DNA of 64,000 nucleotides from Ectobius pallidus (taxonomy: Eukaryota > Arthropoda > Insecta > Blattodea > Ectobiidae), in assembly GCA_964059195.1 (NCBI GenBank), contig CAXKWD010000004.1, forward strand, positions 119,632,043-119,696,042, read 5' to 3'. The position numbers were made by a program, and so were the translations under genes. Of the stretch, positions 10,972 through 22,329 are shown one piece after another; position 1 is the stretch's first letter; every line of letters starts with the position of its first letter. Under the pieces are notes generated by a model. The model made no database searches and was not told the DNA's origin. It saw only the letters and a list, made by a program, of their open reading frames with translations.

Positions 10972-11092
10972 AAAAGGCCTGGAGGAGACAGGCTGAAACG
11001 TCGTACAGTGAAAGGTTTTTAACCATTTTTATTAATGTTTTAACCACTAAATGAATAGTGTTGTGATATAGATTTTACATAGAGTTTTAATT
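9831..11092 (+). mobile_element. Penelope-like element, plus copy (5'-truncated)
   Basis: It extends from the RT YVDD box to the 3' edge shared with the inverted copy. Its 3' part contains the conserved GAAACGTCGTACAGTG segment. Inverted or partly tandem, 5'-truncated copies are a known habit of Penelope-like elements. Confidence 0.86.
10966..11008 (+). ncRNA. Possible degenerate hammerhead ribozyme motif
   Basis: CTTGAAAAA, a 5-bp stem (GGCCT/AGGCT with one G-U pair) and GAAAC follow one another just after the endonuclease frame. This resembles the CUGANGA - stem II - GAAA order of hammerheads, which are known in Penelope-like elements. The first core box is a poor match (G8 is missing), so activity is doubtful. 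The minus copy (8251-8293) has the same arrangement. Confidence 0.28.
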
Positions 11093-11454
11093 GAGTTTTA
11101 GTGGAAAGTTTGGACAAAGCATTTTATATCTTATTATGGAAATGAACACAATGAACAAATATTCTAATTTTATTTGTACTTACAATTTTCATAGCTCTGA
11201 ACCACAAACATTTTTAATAATCTACCAGTGTAAATTTCTTAAAAATCCTGGAGTCAATGAATCAAGGCGGGCGAAGCACCGGGGGCACCAGCAGTAAAAT
11301 ATTGATGGTTTAACTCTTGAAATATCGCTGATAATAATCCAAACAAACCATTCCTTCCCTTGAAACATTATATAATTTCTGAAAATTACACTGAATTGAT
11401 AAAATAAAATTAACATCATATTCATTTCAATAAACAGTCGAGAAACAATATGTA

Positions 11455-11757
11455 TTATGTGTTCACAGGTTTCTTTGGAACGGCATAATCGATTCTGATC
11501 ACCGCCGTCTCGAGAATTACAGTAATACAGTTTAGAAGGCAGTGATTCTGATATAGTTTTCCCAGGGGGCGCTTTCTAATTTTAGAATGTACTCTGAAAC
11601 CGGAATTTTAGCTGATTCATTAATATTATTAATGGCTTAGTTTATGAATGATTCGCGTGCAAGTGTTAATAAATATAATGCTTTAATAATTATTATACTC
11701 TTAATTTTTAATATTTAAATGAATTATCGTGGGCGAAGCCACGGGCATCTCCTAGTC
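11455..11757 (+). mobile_element. Helitron-like 3' end
   Basis: Ends in a short hairpin (CGTGGGCGAAGCCACG) followed about 10 nt later by CTAG before a T, the Helitron 3' signature. It is similar to the inverted copy ending at 42412, including GAAACCGG..TTTTAGCT and AATAAATATAA blocks. The 5' end is not defined; 11455 is approximate. Confidence 0.5.
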
Positions 11758-13640
11758 ATGTACAATTTTGTGCCACTATTGTGTATGTATTCTATTCTTT
11801 AAAAAACTGTACAGCTGTAATGCAGGTATGTACAGTAATTTACTGGTAATTGCATTTTCAGTTAAGCCTATATGAGTTTACCACAGCCCATGTTAGTTTG
11901 GATAATTGAGGTTACACTGTGTTGGTATTCTTTCTTAGGAATGTCTTTTCTGGTCTGGTATATTTCCAATTTCAATCAATTTTTTTTCTTTTACAGGAGC
12001 AATTTGAGTATCTCTACAGAGCTGCAGTTATGTACTTACGTTCTTTCCAAATATATGCAAACTGCTGCTGAAAGTTACTCCTGATACAGCATTGATACTG
12101 GTCACTTGTGCATTCTAAGAAGTCTTGCCATTATTCCTATTCATTTGTGAATGTGTCTTCATCAGGGGTGTAATGGTGCCAGGGTGCACCAAGCCTCGTC
12201 TTAAAAATGAAGACAAAATTTGACTAATTGCATATGATGATTGCCACGCATTAAGTAAATTGCTACATACTCACTATTTTGTTTTTAACAGTTAAGACGA
12301 TCCTCACATCAATTTTGAACCTGCAACACATTGGAGATGCAGAAATACCGGTACTATTCGTATCACTCCTGTTTTGTGGCAGTACCAACATGGGCATCAC
12401 TCCCCAACCCTTCCTTATTCACCATAATTTACCCTATCAGAGGTTCACCATGTATATTAAAAACTACACATTAAAAGTAAATTTTCTCGAAGTCTACATT
12501 AGACTGAATTTAAAAATGTAATTTAAAAATGTCACTTGAATGTTTAAAACATATATGGATTAAGCATCTCCATCTGACCTAGTTCAATCACATCTTCTTG
12601 CCATCTGTGAAAATGAGGGTGGCTCCTGGCTTAGAGCTATACCTTCATCTAAGGTAGATACTATAATTATGATACGTTTTTTAGGATCACTGTAGCTTGT
12701 GACTTGGATGTAAAATCTATCATCCACATACATGCCAGTGCAGAGCTCAGATTGACCATTAAAGTCATCATGGGTTAAGCGTTTCTAAGAATACAGGAAG
12801 ATATTCTAGGCATTCCGTGACCATTTATCTAATTAACCCATAAGAATTCTCTAGGTAAAATGTCGTGTAAGTGGTGCCACATGAGCGTTTTGCTCACAAT
12901 ACAGTTTGCTTGTGTCTCCCTATATCTTTCAACTATTATGCCCTAAGACAGAAATCTAAAAATAAAAAATTATAAGATATTTGTCTTGTCGGTTGTAGTT
13001 ATGTAGATGTGAGATGTGGTCTCTTACTTGTTCTTTAAGAGATTTTACTTTTCTATGATAGTATCGCAAATATTATAAAAGAATGCAAAAAACTACAAAT
13101 TACATCTGAATTACAATGATTAGAAACCAAGCTAAGACAATATTAATGTACTAAATAAATATGCTGGCTGAAACATTTATTTACACACTTTCATATCTCG
13201 CATATCTTATTCTGAAACAAAAGGGAACAATTTTTATAAACGATGCAAGACAGGAAGATTTCAAACAATTTTTAATTTTTCTTACATCCTTTTTCTTCTT
13301 GTTACAGAAGGTGACTTTCCCAGACTATAGTGGTTCAAAATAAATCTTAACTTTTTTGACCCACCCTATTGTGTACCATACTGTTGCTATGCCACAGTTG
13401 TTTACAGTATTACTGACAAGGGGAGAAAATTTCAAATTTCTTTTGATGTTTAAAGAAAAAAAATATGAGGGAAAAGTAGAAAATATAAACACAGTTTTAC
13501 CTGAAAATATTGGGTATTCTTAGGTTATCAGATTACCCTAAGCTTCACTACTCATTAGTTATTAATGAATCTTGATGTTGCATGGAGCTGGGAAATGAAA
13601 CTGAAACTGATATGTAAAAAATGAAAAAATAGAACCAAGC
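11758..13640. other. Intergenic, nothing recognised
   Basis: AT-rich sequence with short chance reading frames only. No domain, splice pair or repeat end could be supported. Confidence 0.5.
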
Positions 13641-13657
13641 TTCCAAAAATTTATCAA

Positions 13658-13672
13658 TTTATTGTATTTATT
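13658..13672 (-). terminator. Candidate polyadenylation signals of the host gene
   Basis: Two AATAAA hexamers on the minus strand (13658-13663 and 13667-13672) are the first clear ones downstream of the stop codon at 15078. They would give a 3' UTR of about 1.4 kb. Inferred, not shown. Confidence 0.4.
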
Positions 13673-13825
13673 CTACTTATCATCTATCAAAAAGTCATCA
13701 AAACACATTAATGATACACATTACAGTTTTTTGGACACTATCCAGCTACACAATAAATCAGAGTAAAATTATAATGTTTATAATTATTCTGAATTTCTTA
13801 TATGATACATATGCTAATGATAAGT

Positions 13826-15042
13826 TTAATTGGTAATCCTGTATTTGGACATTACTTATTATCCATGGGAGTTTGATGTAGCCTAGTATTCAGTATGCAT
13901 TGGTACAACACGTAGCCAATGTTACAAATATAACAAACACGCTTTTCTTCACAATATTACGGAAGATATAATGTGGAACATTTTCAAAACCTACAAACAG
14001 TGTACCGTATATTATTCTTAAATGCAAGGGCGCTTCGCTACGGCTACTGCCTCTGCTTCGTGCATTTAACTATGTGGTTAGTGTTATGCATTACTTAGAC
14101 TATATGCATAGGTGAGTACAAGGCACTTGCGACAAACACTCTTTTCACAATATGGCGGGAGATATAATATGGAAAATTTTTGAAACCTACAAACAGTGTG
14201 TCGTACATTATTCGAAAATGCAAGGACACTTCGCTACAGCTGCCGCCTCTGCTTCGCGCACTTAACTATGTGGTTAGTGTTATGCACTATTTAGACAATA
14301 TGCAACAATTTTCAGGGGCGAAATTCAAATATATGTCGCCCTTTAAGCTCCGCCCACTCAATATTCACATTAGCACGAACTGTGTGATGTATTTTTGTTT
14401 CTGAGCGAAGCAGGGTGACCAACTGACCTTGTATATTGTCACGAGTGCCTTGAACCCACCTCTGCATATAGTCTAAATAATGCATAACACTAACCACATA
14501 GTTAAGTGCGTGAAGCGGAGGCGGCAGCCATAGCGAAGCACCCTTGCATTTTCAAATAATGTACGATACACTGTTTGTAGGTTTCGAAAATGTGCCATAT
14601 TATATCTCCCGCGAGGTTTGTCAGTCTGTCACCGCTCGTCTAGTGGTATAACGTAACACCTCCAACGTCCAATCACGAGTTTCTTCATAAAACGAGGACA
14701 GAAGAATTAGTTAGATCGTGGTATAAAAGAAACTGCATCACTGAGGGTGAGGGGGGGGGGACCAATTTATACCAAGGTGCGACTTATATTTGAATTTTCC
14801 CTATACAAGAACAGTGGGTACAAGGCGAGAATTACCCTATGTAAGTGAAATCCGTTGTAATAAAATTATTTTTTAACAGATCAACAGTCTTGTGTTATCA
14901 CTAGTTATAATTACTTTCTATTTATGTGCATGTGTATTTTCCCTTTAGGTTGGCATTATATCACTGCCCCTTGAATACTAGGTTACATCAAACTCCCATG
15001 GATAATAAGTAACGTCCAAATACAGGATTACCATTTAATTTT
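13826..15042. repeat. Inverted repeat arms (about 55-65 bp) flanking 1.2 kb
   Basis: The left arm (about 13826-13885) and right arm (about 14978-15042) are reverse complements with a few mismatches around GGTAATCCTGTATTTGGAC and CCATGGGAGTTTGATGTA. The right arm lies about 35 bp beyond the host stop codon, so both arms fall in the predicted 3' UTR. This could be the termini of a composite foldback element. Confidence 0.75.
13971..14610. repeat. Dispersed repeat units in direct and inverted order
   Basis: A unit with the landmarks CCTACAAACAGTGT, ATGCAAGG, CGCACTTAACTATGTGGTTAG and GTTATGCA occurs at about 13990-14110 (+), 14185-14300 (+) and, reversed, 14470-14600 (-). A further copy lies at 24545-24660. 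The second and third units are inverted relative to each other and could pair. Confidence 0.75.
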
Positions 15043-15077
15043 CTTTTAAAACAAAATACTGCTTGTAAAAGTATTCT

Positions 15078-15244
15078 TTATGTAGATAGCATTTTCTGCA
15101 GATTTGATATTATTGCTTTGCGCTGAAACATCACTTCTCGGTGGCACAACCATGAAAATGCCAGTGGACATTCAAAAGATACCTTCTCTATGCACTTTGT
15201 ACCAGTGCCATTAGGCTCGAACCGGAACTCAGATTCTGAAGATA
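15078..15244 (-). CDS. Host gene exon 3: C-terminal part of START/SRPBCC-like protein
   Basis: Last coding exon. The acceptor TTTTGTTCACAG precedes 15244. The first two bases complete a Leu codon begun by exon 2 (phase 1). It encodes SSESEFRFEPNGTGTKCIEK, then a Cys/Trp-rich C-terminus (SWLCHREVMF) and a stop at 15078-15080. The alternation of an acidic strand, a glycine turn, a strand and a long final helix fits the end of a SRPBCC (START-like, lipid-binding) fold. The domain call is by pattern; the splice continuity is directly visible. Confidence 0.78.
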
Positions 15245-15528
15245 CTGTGAACAAAATGTACATATTTTTTCATAATATACAACAGTTTGCACAAGTGTTT
15301 AAGAAAAACAAATTATCACAGGATATTCCTGTACTACAAACCCCCAATTATCCATTTAATTGGGACTATGACATGCACAAGTAATTAAAAAACATGGATA
15401 ATCCAGATATGAGAATTAGTACTACCGTATTTGAACTTCAGGCATTGTAGTTATGGGCTACACATATAATCTAATGAGATGCTACTAATGTAAATGCTAC
15501 TAACTTTGTCATAATGTCATTTGTTATA

Positions 15529-16127
15529 CAGTGAAACCTCCTTATAATGATATTTGTGGGCCCTAGCAGATTGTACTGTTATGTGAGGGTTATTGTTATA
15601 TTGAGGGGTTGTAATTTACGACACGTTAGAAAGACTGCATGCAGAAAACTGTGGCATGATTTGAGCCTAGCCATGCGTAAAAAGTTTTAAACACATAAAT
15701 GGTGGGAAGAGGGAAGAAAATGAGAAGCAAATTCACCACTTAGCTAAGGTAAAACTAAATAGTTACTCCTTGTGGTGTTTTAATTGCACATTATGTACAT
15801 GTTGCAGTAACAACCTAATTCACAATTATTTTTGCACACATAAGGGTTGATTTTGGCCTCAGTGATCCTATTTTCCACCTCCTCATGAAGCTTTCTTTTC
15901 AGGAATTTCTATGAAATGAAACAGATTTCAGGCACCCAGAAAATAATATTGGTGGCTGGGCAGAATACTGATCTGATACCAGTTACCATCCACAGGGATA
16001 AGCTACTGGTTTGCAGTAACAATTCAACCTCCAAATATCATTATAAAAGGGTATTTCTAAAATAGCTTCATATTGCTATATGCGGGTTTATTGTTGTATC
16101 GATCTTCGTTATACAGAGGTTTGATCG
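15529..16127. mobile_element. pogo/Tigger-type MITE in host intron 2
   Basis: Terminal inverted repeats (left CAGTGAAACCTCCTTATAAT, right complement CGATCAAACCTCTGTATAAC) match the classic pogo/Tigger end. TA dinucleotides flank both sides (15527-15528 and 16128-16129). There is no transposase. It lies wholly within intron 2 (15245-16970). Confidence 0.82.
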
Positions 16128-16970
16128 TACTCAGAGTTTTTCATTATCAATAGAAGTGTAGCCTATTATATAAAAATGTCAACCCTTTGCGAGCAGAATA
16201 TGGATAAAACCAGGTGCAAGATTTTGAATTTCTGCATTTAATTTCTAATTTCCCGCACTTTATGTTGCTATCTATATTGTGCATGGAGAATGTTACTTGT
16301 TTTCTCCAGTACCCGTTTTCATCGCTCTAGCACAAAATAGGGTTGAATGGCAGATTCACGTAAGCATGGCAATGAACCTCCAGGTTCCAAAAAATGAATA
16401 ATATTCCTTTAGCTGGCTTAGGAATTGTCTATTGTTTTTTAATAGGCCTAAGTATGTAATATATTTAACCATGAATTAAGAAACATATACTTGAGAATCT
16501 TATGGGTCTCTTCTGACGGTTTTATTGAACATTATGTTTATAACTTCATTACATAACAGTAAACCCGTGAAAAAATGTTGCATCTTCAGCCTTAGCTTCC
16601 CCTCCCCCAAAAAGGAATAATTGGGGATTTTTGAAGTTAAATATTCAGCAAAATACCGAAATGTATACACAGAATAACAAAAACTTACACCAAAGTCACC
16701 ACAAGGAATTCGTACTGCATGTTAATGCAGCCAATATGCAGTATCCATGACAACACTATTGTTTGGATTGTACACAGCTGGCTTTTGAAATTGCATGATG
16801 CTGGGATATAAAAAGTCAAGTAAACAATGTATTTTAACATAAACTCAATATGCTATGTCAGAAGTCTGAGTAAAAAATCCAGCCCACTGAAACCTTATTC
16901 GTAACCATAGGTTTTGTATTAGTTGAGAATAATGGATGTTGATAATGGAAATAATATATATAATACTTAC

Positions 16971-17167
16971 AGCAAGCTAGTCTAGTATAGAAACAGGAAC
17001 TATGATGAGCTTGAATCAAAAAAGCCCCTTGCTTATCTGGCTTCACGTTGATGTGAGAAACTAGGAAATTGTGGATAAATGGAAAAGATGACAGAAATTC
17101 TGTATATTCTACAGTATATTTCCAATCGTCAAAATTTCCACTCTCAGCAAGGATCTTAAAATCCAGA
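16971..17167 (-). CDS. Host gene exon 2: core of START/SRPBCC-like protein
   Basis: Acceptor TTTGTTTACAG before 17167 and donor T/GTAAGT after 16971. The first base completes the ATT (Ile) codon begun by exon 1, and the exon ends in phase 1, which exon 3 accepts. It encodes LDFKILAESGNFDDWKY, TVEYTEFLSSFPF, SHINVKPDKQGAF and FYTRLAC. The alternating strand pattern with WKYTV-Y fits a START-like beta sheet. 197 bp, no disruptions, so it looks functional. I know no characterised orthologue by name. Confidence 0.8.
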
Positions 17168-17329
17168 CTGTAAACAAAGAAAGAATATTTACAATAACAT
17201 TATTATTCACAGGTGTGGTGTGGGTTCCATGAATACGGGTAAGTGCTGCTGTAGAGGATGTTCCAAGAACTGCTCAGAAGGGCTAGTACATGTAGCACTC
17301 ACAGGATGGATAACATGGAACATAATATA

Positions 17330-18327
17330 CAGGGTGCGGCAAAACATCCTCCCTATTTTAAAGTTCAAATAAAAAACACATGGATCAAAATAAAGAAGCT
17401 GTATTAACATGAATGATTCTACATAGTGGGAAGTTTCATGTTTTGAACAATGAGTCACTCAAGTGGTGTCCTTCACTATCAATGCATTGTTGAATGCGAC
17501 TTCGGAAATTCTCCATCGTTCTAACAAACATTTCTTCAGGAATAAGACCAATCTCTTCCAATATTGCATTTCTTAGGGCTGGCAAAGTCCTCGGCCGATG
17601 TTTAAACACCTCACCCTTAAGATATCCTCACAGAATATAATCGCAGGGTGTAAGGTCTGGTGATCAGGCTGGCCAGGATATGTCGCCATGTAAAGAAATT
17701 AAGCGCCCGGGAAACATCTGTCTCAGCACTTGGAGAGAAATCCGAGCTGTGTGAGCGGTGGCTCCATCCTTCTGAAACCATACCTGTTCAGTCAGCAGTG
17801 CATTGAGTCTTGGTTTTAAAAAAGTGTTGATCATGTGAGTGTATCTTTCAGAGATTACTGTCACAGTAGCACCATCCTCTTCAAAAAAGTAAAGACCAAT
17901 TATCCCGACTCATCCAACTGCGCACCATACAGTAACACGGTCGCTATGCAGAGGTTTTTCATGAAGTTCACGAGGGTCACTCCAATAACAGAAATTTTGT
18001 TTATTAACACATCCAGATAAGTGAAAATGTGATCATTGCTAAAAAGGACACAGCATCTTCTGGTACAGCTTCAAGGATGTTTGCACATGACCTCACACGA
18101 TTTTCATAATCACGTTGACACAACTGATATGGTGAATCTGGCTATAAGAGCACGGAGACAGGATTAAGGTCTATTGACACTTCGCAGTGAGGTGAACTAA
18201 TGTATTATACTGAAAACCCTAAACTCCCACTGTGTAGATACCATTAATATTAAAACAGTTTCTTTATTTCGATCCATGTGTTTTTTATTTGATATTTAAA
18301 ATAGGGAGGATGTTTTGCCGCACCCTT
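17330..18327 (-). mobile_element. Tc1/mariner-superfamily element in host intron 1
   Basis: Inverted termini CAGGGTGCGGCAAAACATCC (left) and its near-perfect complement (right, 18295-18327) extend for roughly 80 bp with lower identity. TA flanks both sides (17328-17329 and 18328-18329). The element is only 998 bp and carries a truncated transposase on the minus strand. Confidence 0.88.
17455..18130 (-). pseudogene. Mariner-like transposase, C-terminal remnant
   Basis: Shows WFQKDGATAHTARISLQVL (second catalytic Asp), FPGRLISLHGDISWPA, then past a stop SPDLTPCDYIL (third catalytic Asp) and a tail ending FRSRIQQCIDSEG. The N-terminal DNA-binding half is missing and stops interrupt the frame. 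Inactive. Confidence 0.85.
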
Positions 18328-18779
18328 TATTATAAGTGGAGTGTGTTCCCTGTAATAGCTTGCCTTCATCACTTCTGCATTTTCAGTTGTCAGAAAAATG
18401 TGACAAATGATACTTATGTTGAAAATAGGAGGTTAACTGATGAACTAATGTATTTTCAGTTTTTTCAACGAACGTTTGACATACTTGGTATTTTTCTTGG
18501 TACCTTTCTATCAGTGAAATTATCTGTAGTTTTTTCATCTTCCATTTTGGCACAATATTGAGCATGACATACAGATAGGCAGTGCATGCGATATGATGTA
18601 CAAAATACAGCAAAGATAGTTTTTTCTGAAATGTGAACTGACCTTATGTCAAAAGCTTGAGACAATAGTCTTTCTGTTTCTCTCACTGCCCATATCCTTT
18701 TTGACATATGCAATTTGTAGCGGGGGTGGGGAATTTCCCCTTCACTGGCTTGAACCATCCCAACCTCTGAATATGAGTG

Positions 18780-19011
18780 ATATATCCCTGCCAGGGATAA
18801 TAAGTGTATTTGCCCCTAACAATGATGCTTATGCTGATTAAAAAGGAGCTTTTTATGAAGAGATGAGTGAAGTAGTTGATGAATGCCTGGATGGACATGA
18901 GCTCTTGTTAATGGGAGATTTTAATGATCATGTCGGTAGGAAAAATAATGATGAATGGAACACGAATGTGTCATCATGAATACAAAATTTAAACACAAAG
19001 ATATCCACAAA
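18780..19011 (+). pseudogene. RTE-like LINE endonuclease fragment, first part
   Basis: Encodes IISVFAPNNDAYAD, a stop, KGAFYEEMSEVVDECLDG and ELLLMGDFNDHVG. The GDFN motif is the Asp-containing box of AP-type LINE endonucleases. The hAT element at 19012-20780 breaks it, and it resumes after it. Confidence 0.75.
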
Positions 19012-20780
19012 CAGTGGCGGCCGGTGACAAAAACATTGTGTATGCTGTAGTATGAACATGCAAAAAATAAAATGTCACATGCCATTCACCTATTTCGAAA
19101 AATGATGTCCATGCAATTCCATGTGTTCCCGCACAGCAGTGTCCAAATTTGAAATGAAATCTATCAGTCCTATGAAGATGCAAGGATTTTCAGATTGTTC
19201 GGTTTCGTTGTGACCTCTCAAAGCAAGTTCAAAAGCCCCACAGGACTTAATGCAATCAATAATTTGTTAAAGTACGTACCTTTTTTTTCCCACTTGTTGG
19301 TTGAGTTTCAATTTTTCGTCGTGATATGTACCTAACTTAACTGTGCTCCAGTATTCACACTGCCTAGAGAACTAATATTTAATACATTATGCATGTGCCA
19401 AATGTTATCTTTATGCTGTTTTGTCAACGTACTAAGGTGTCCTAAATCCGTTAATCCCGTTGTACTCCAGGAATCAGAATCACCAAATATAAGGCAAGGA
19501 AAAGAGAGGAGAGCATTCCTAATTTCGCAACCTCATATCCAACTGTTTTCATACACAGCCTTTTTCGCTTTTTGAATCATATCAACTCGGGTGTTGACCT
19601 TCCTAGTTGTTTTATCTCGATTTTTTCTTCCTTACTCCTAGAAAATAGATAAAACTATCTACTGTATTCATTCTTCACATTCACAGCAATAATTCTGAAC
19701 ATGAACACACACGCACCACAAAATATACTTAGTACTTGTTCCACTGTCGGTTCTGTCTGTCGCACTTTGCACAGAAACAGAATGCAGTTTGAGAATTAAG
19801 AGGGTGTCTGGTCACAATGTCCTGTCCCCCAGACATAAGATTTTACTAACTTCTCTTCATCAGGCGCTGAGCTAACGTGCGCGTTAAATTCACTTTCCTC
19901 GGCGCTAAAAATTAATCCTTATACTGCAATTAAATAATATTTTTTTACAATAATTATGAGTAGTTTTCAGTATTCAGTTTCTTCTTTCCTAGGTAATTGT
20001 TAAAGTTTTTGCAATTCATCTCCACTGTATAATCTATGGAGGAAAATTTATCTTGGGCAGGAATGGAACCTGGATTTTAGCTTTGCACGTATTTATGTAT
20101 TTACATTATTATTATGTATTTATGTATTTATATGTACTCATTAAATTCAGCAAACAAATCTATGAGGCTAATATTAAGTATATATTTAGTTCTCAAAGCT
20201 AAGCTGTCTCATATTTTCATAAAATTTAATGTCAAGCCACGGATTTGAACTCTATTAAAACTGCACGTCAAGAAAAGCCGCCATCAATAAGATGTGTTAA
20301 CAAGGACTGTCCCTATAGACTTGAAAAACAGTCTTCAAAATATCCACCCCCAACCATACCAAACAAAAGGTCGTCAACCCTCCACCCCGAATCAGCCAGT
20401 TTCTTGTGCGGCATGTAGCATACCTATAGGGGGCCGGGTTCTATCCCACGAATAGCTCCAACGAGGCGGTTTCTGTGCTAACAGCGACAAATTTACACTT
20501 CGCCTCAGGGCACTTTCCACGCTTTCGTCATCAAGGAGAGCAGCGCTACTGGGGGACAGAGCACACTGCAGTATAATGCTTAGCAACTCAAGCTGACCGC
20601 CCGACGTTGTAATGGATATCGCATATTGTATAGCGGTTGAAAATCTAAGATGATCGAAATTTTATAAAAGTATTTTTAACAGAATTTTGGTAATATTTGT
20701 TTAAGTAATCAACAAGATTTTATTTAACGAAATGAACAGTGTGCTATAGCACAGTAGCACATTAACACCGGCCGCCCCTG
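19012..20780. mobile_element. Non-autonomous hAT element splitting the LINE
   Basis: A perfect 8-bp target duplication (TCCACAAA at 19004-19011 and 20781-20788). Termini CAGTGGCGGCCGGTG and the complement of CAGGGGCGGCCGGTG. No transposase motif in 1769 bp. Removing it and one duplication re-joins a LINE endonuclease sequence, which confirms the boundaries. Confidence 0.9.
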
Positions 20781-21615
20781 TCCACAAATATACATGGGTA
20801 AACCCCTCATTAGTCTTATATCGATTATCTAATAGTAAGACGGCAGCACTTGATTAAAATACAGAATGTTGCAGTATGGAGGAAGGTAGAATGTGAATCA
20901 GATTACTATATTGTTGTATCTAAAATGGCGTTCCCAAGGAAAACTAAATAAAAAACAACTAAAATTCGAAGAAACGAAGAAATGACTACCATAAATGATA
21001 CCAGATATACTGTGCATCTTTTACAGGAGGAAAGTGTATGATATTTATATATCGAGAAAGGCTGAATGATAGGTTGAAAGCAGTAGAGGAAGACTGGAAT
21101 GTTGAAGATTTGTATGGTTTTTAAAACATTGTGTTTAGCTGAGGAAGTTTAGGGAAGGGAGAAAAAGTGGAGGAAGGACAAAATGGCTGACTACAGAAGC
21201 ACTGGAAATTATTAAGAAAGAAGAAAAAAAAAGAGACTGCACTATCAACACTAAGTTAAACTCTATGAGCAAAGAAAACCTAAAAAAAAGTATAGAGAAT
21301 GTAAGAAAGAGGTAAAGATTGTTAATAAAGTGTAAAGAAGACTCATGGGAAAAGGTTTGTGCTGAAATCGACCATTCAATAGGATACAGAAGAACTGCAG
21401 AGACATGAGGAGTTATAAGGAGGATGAGGAAATTTAATAATCCATCACCAGCAGAAAATCATGTGAATATGGAACAGTGGAAGAAACAGTTTGAATCCCT
21501 ACTTGAGAAAAGAAGGAAATTGAATTATATTGAGAACTATATTGAGAATACATTGCCACGTACGGAACCTATTTTAGAGGAAGAACTACATAAGACACTA
21601 ATTAGAGCCAGTGGT
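20781..21615 (+). pseudogene. RTE-like LINE, second part (endonuclease end to pre-RT)
   Basis: Starts in the KYTWVNPS segment of the endonuclease. Many stops and shifts follow. Later it shows KWLTTEALEIIKKEEKKRD and VNMEQWKKQFESLLEKRRK, typical of the linker between endonuclease and RT. No RT core follows. Old and dead. Confidence 0.7.
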
Positions 21616-21621
21616 CCTGGT

Positions 21622-21768
21622 CAGTGGCGAAGGGTTTGGGGGGTCAGTACCCCCAGAAATCAAAACCTAAAATTCTATTTGTAATTTAACTTCATTTTGT
21701 AAAAAAATTAATTATTTTATTTAATAATAAAATACTGAACTTGTAATTATTATCTGGCTACGCCACTG
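21622..21768. mobile_element. Small hAT-like MITE (CAGTGGCG ends)
   Basis: Begins CAGTGGCGAAGG and ends CTACGCCACTG. No clear 8-bp duplication. Interior shared with 32163-32611 (CAAAACCTAAAATTCTAT and AATAAAATACTGAACTTGTAA). Confidence 0.7.
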
Positions 21769-22040
21769 GTTGTATGTTTTCAGTAGTGGTAGAGTATACT
21801 TGGCCTATGGCCTGTACATACTTTATATGTACAGTATATTGATGAAACCTGTAGTAGGCTACAAAAAAGAATGGTCAAGTTTCTTATAATTAATTATTAA
21901 AAGCCATGCACATAAGGTTCAGTTGATGGCATTGTGAGATTTATGGAGCTCACTTGTGCACGTAAAAAATATATCCATTTAAAGTCTGGGATTAATGTAG
22001 GATGAATCTATGCAAATAATATGTTTAATTAATCACACCT

Positions 22041-22325
22041 GCGTGTTCTTTTGGTTAGAGTCGCTGACTACAGATCCGTTTGTACCTCGATTTTTCTGAG
22101 GTAGGGAGTCCTGGAACGGCGTGCACTCAGCCTCATGATTCAAGTTGAGGAGCTACTTTATAGAGAAGTAGAGGCTCTGGTCGTGGGAACCACCATTAAC
22201 GGCCGTGAGTGTTGGCATGGTGACTGCATGCCCCCTATCCTGCCATCTGCCTATGATAGATGACGCAGCAGTTGGGTGGTAGGTCTAGTCCCTTCAGGGA
22301 TATAGCGCCACGGAGTTTAGTTTAG
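22041..22325 (+). mobile_element. tRNA-derived SINE
   Basis: The head TTGGTTAGAGTCGCTGACTAC looks like an A box. The body and tail (GCAGTTGGGTGGTAGGTC, GATATAGCGCCACGGAG) match the reverse copy at 50178-50466 and a tail-only piece at 35160-35222. It ends in a TTTAG-type repeat. Confidence 0.75.
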
Positions 22326-22329
22326 TCTG

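Noticed and set aside
15529..16127. Host regulatory element (palindromic ends in intron 2)
   Set aside because: Ends and TA flanks match a pogo/Tigger MITE, which is the simpler explanation.
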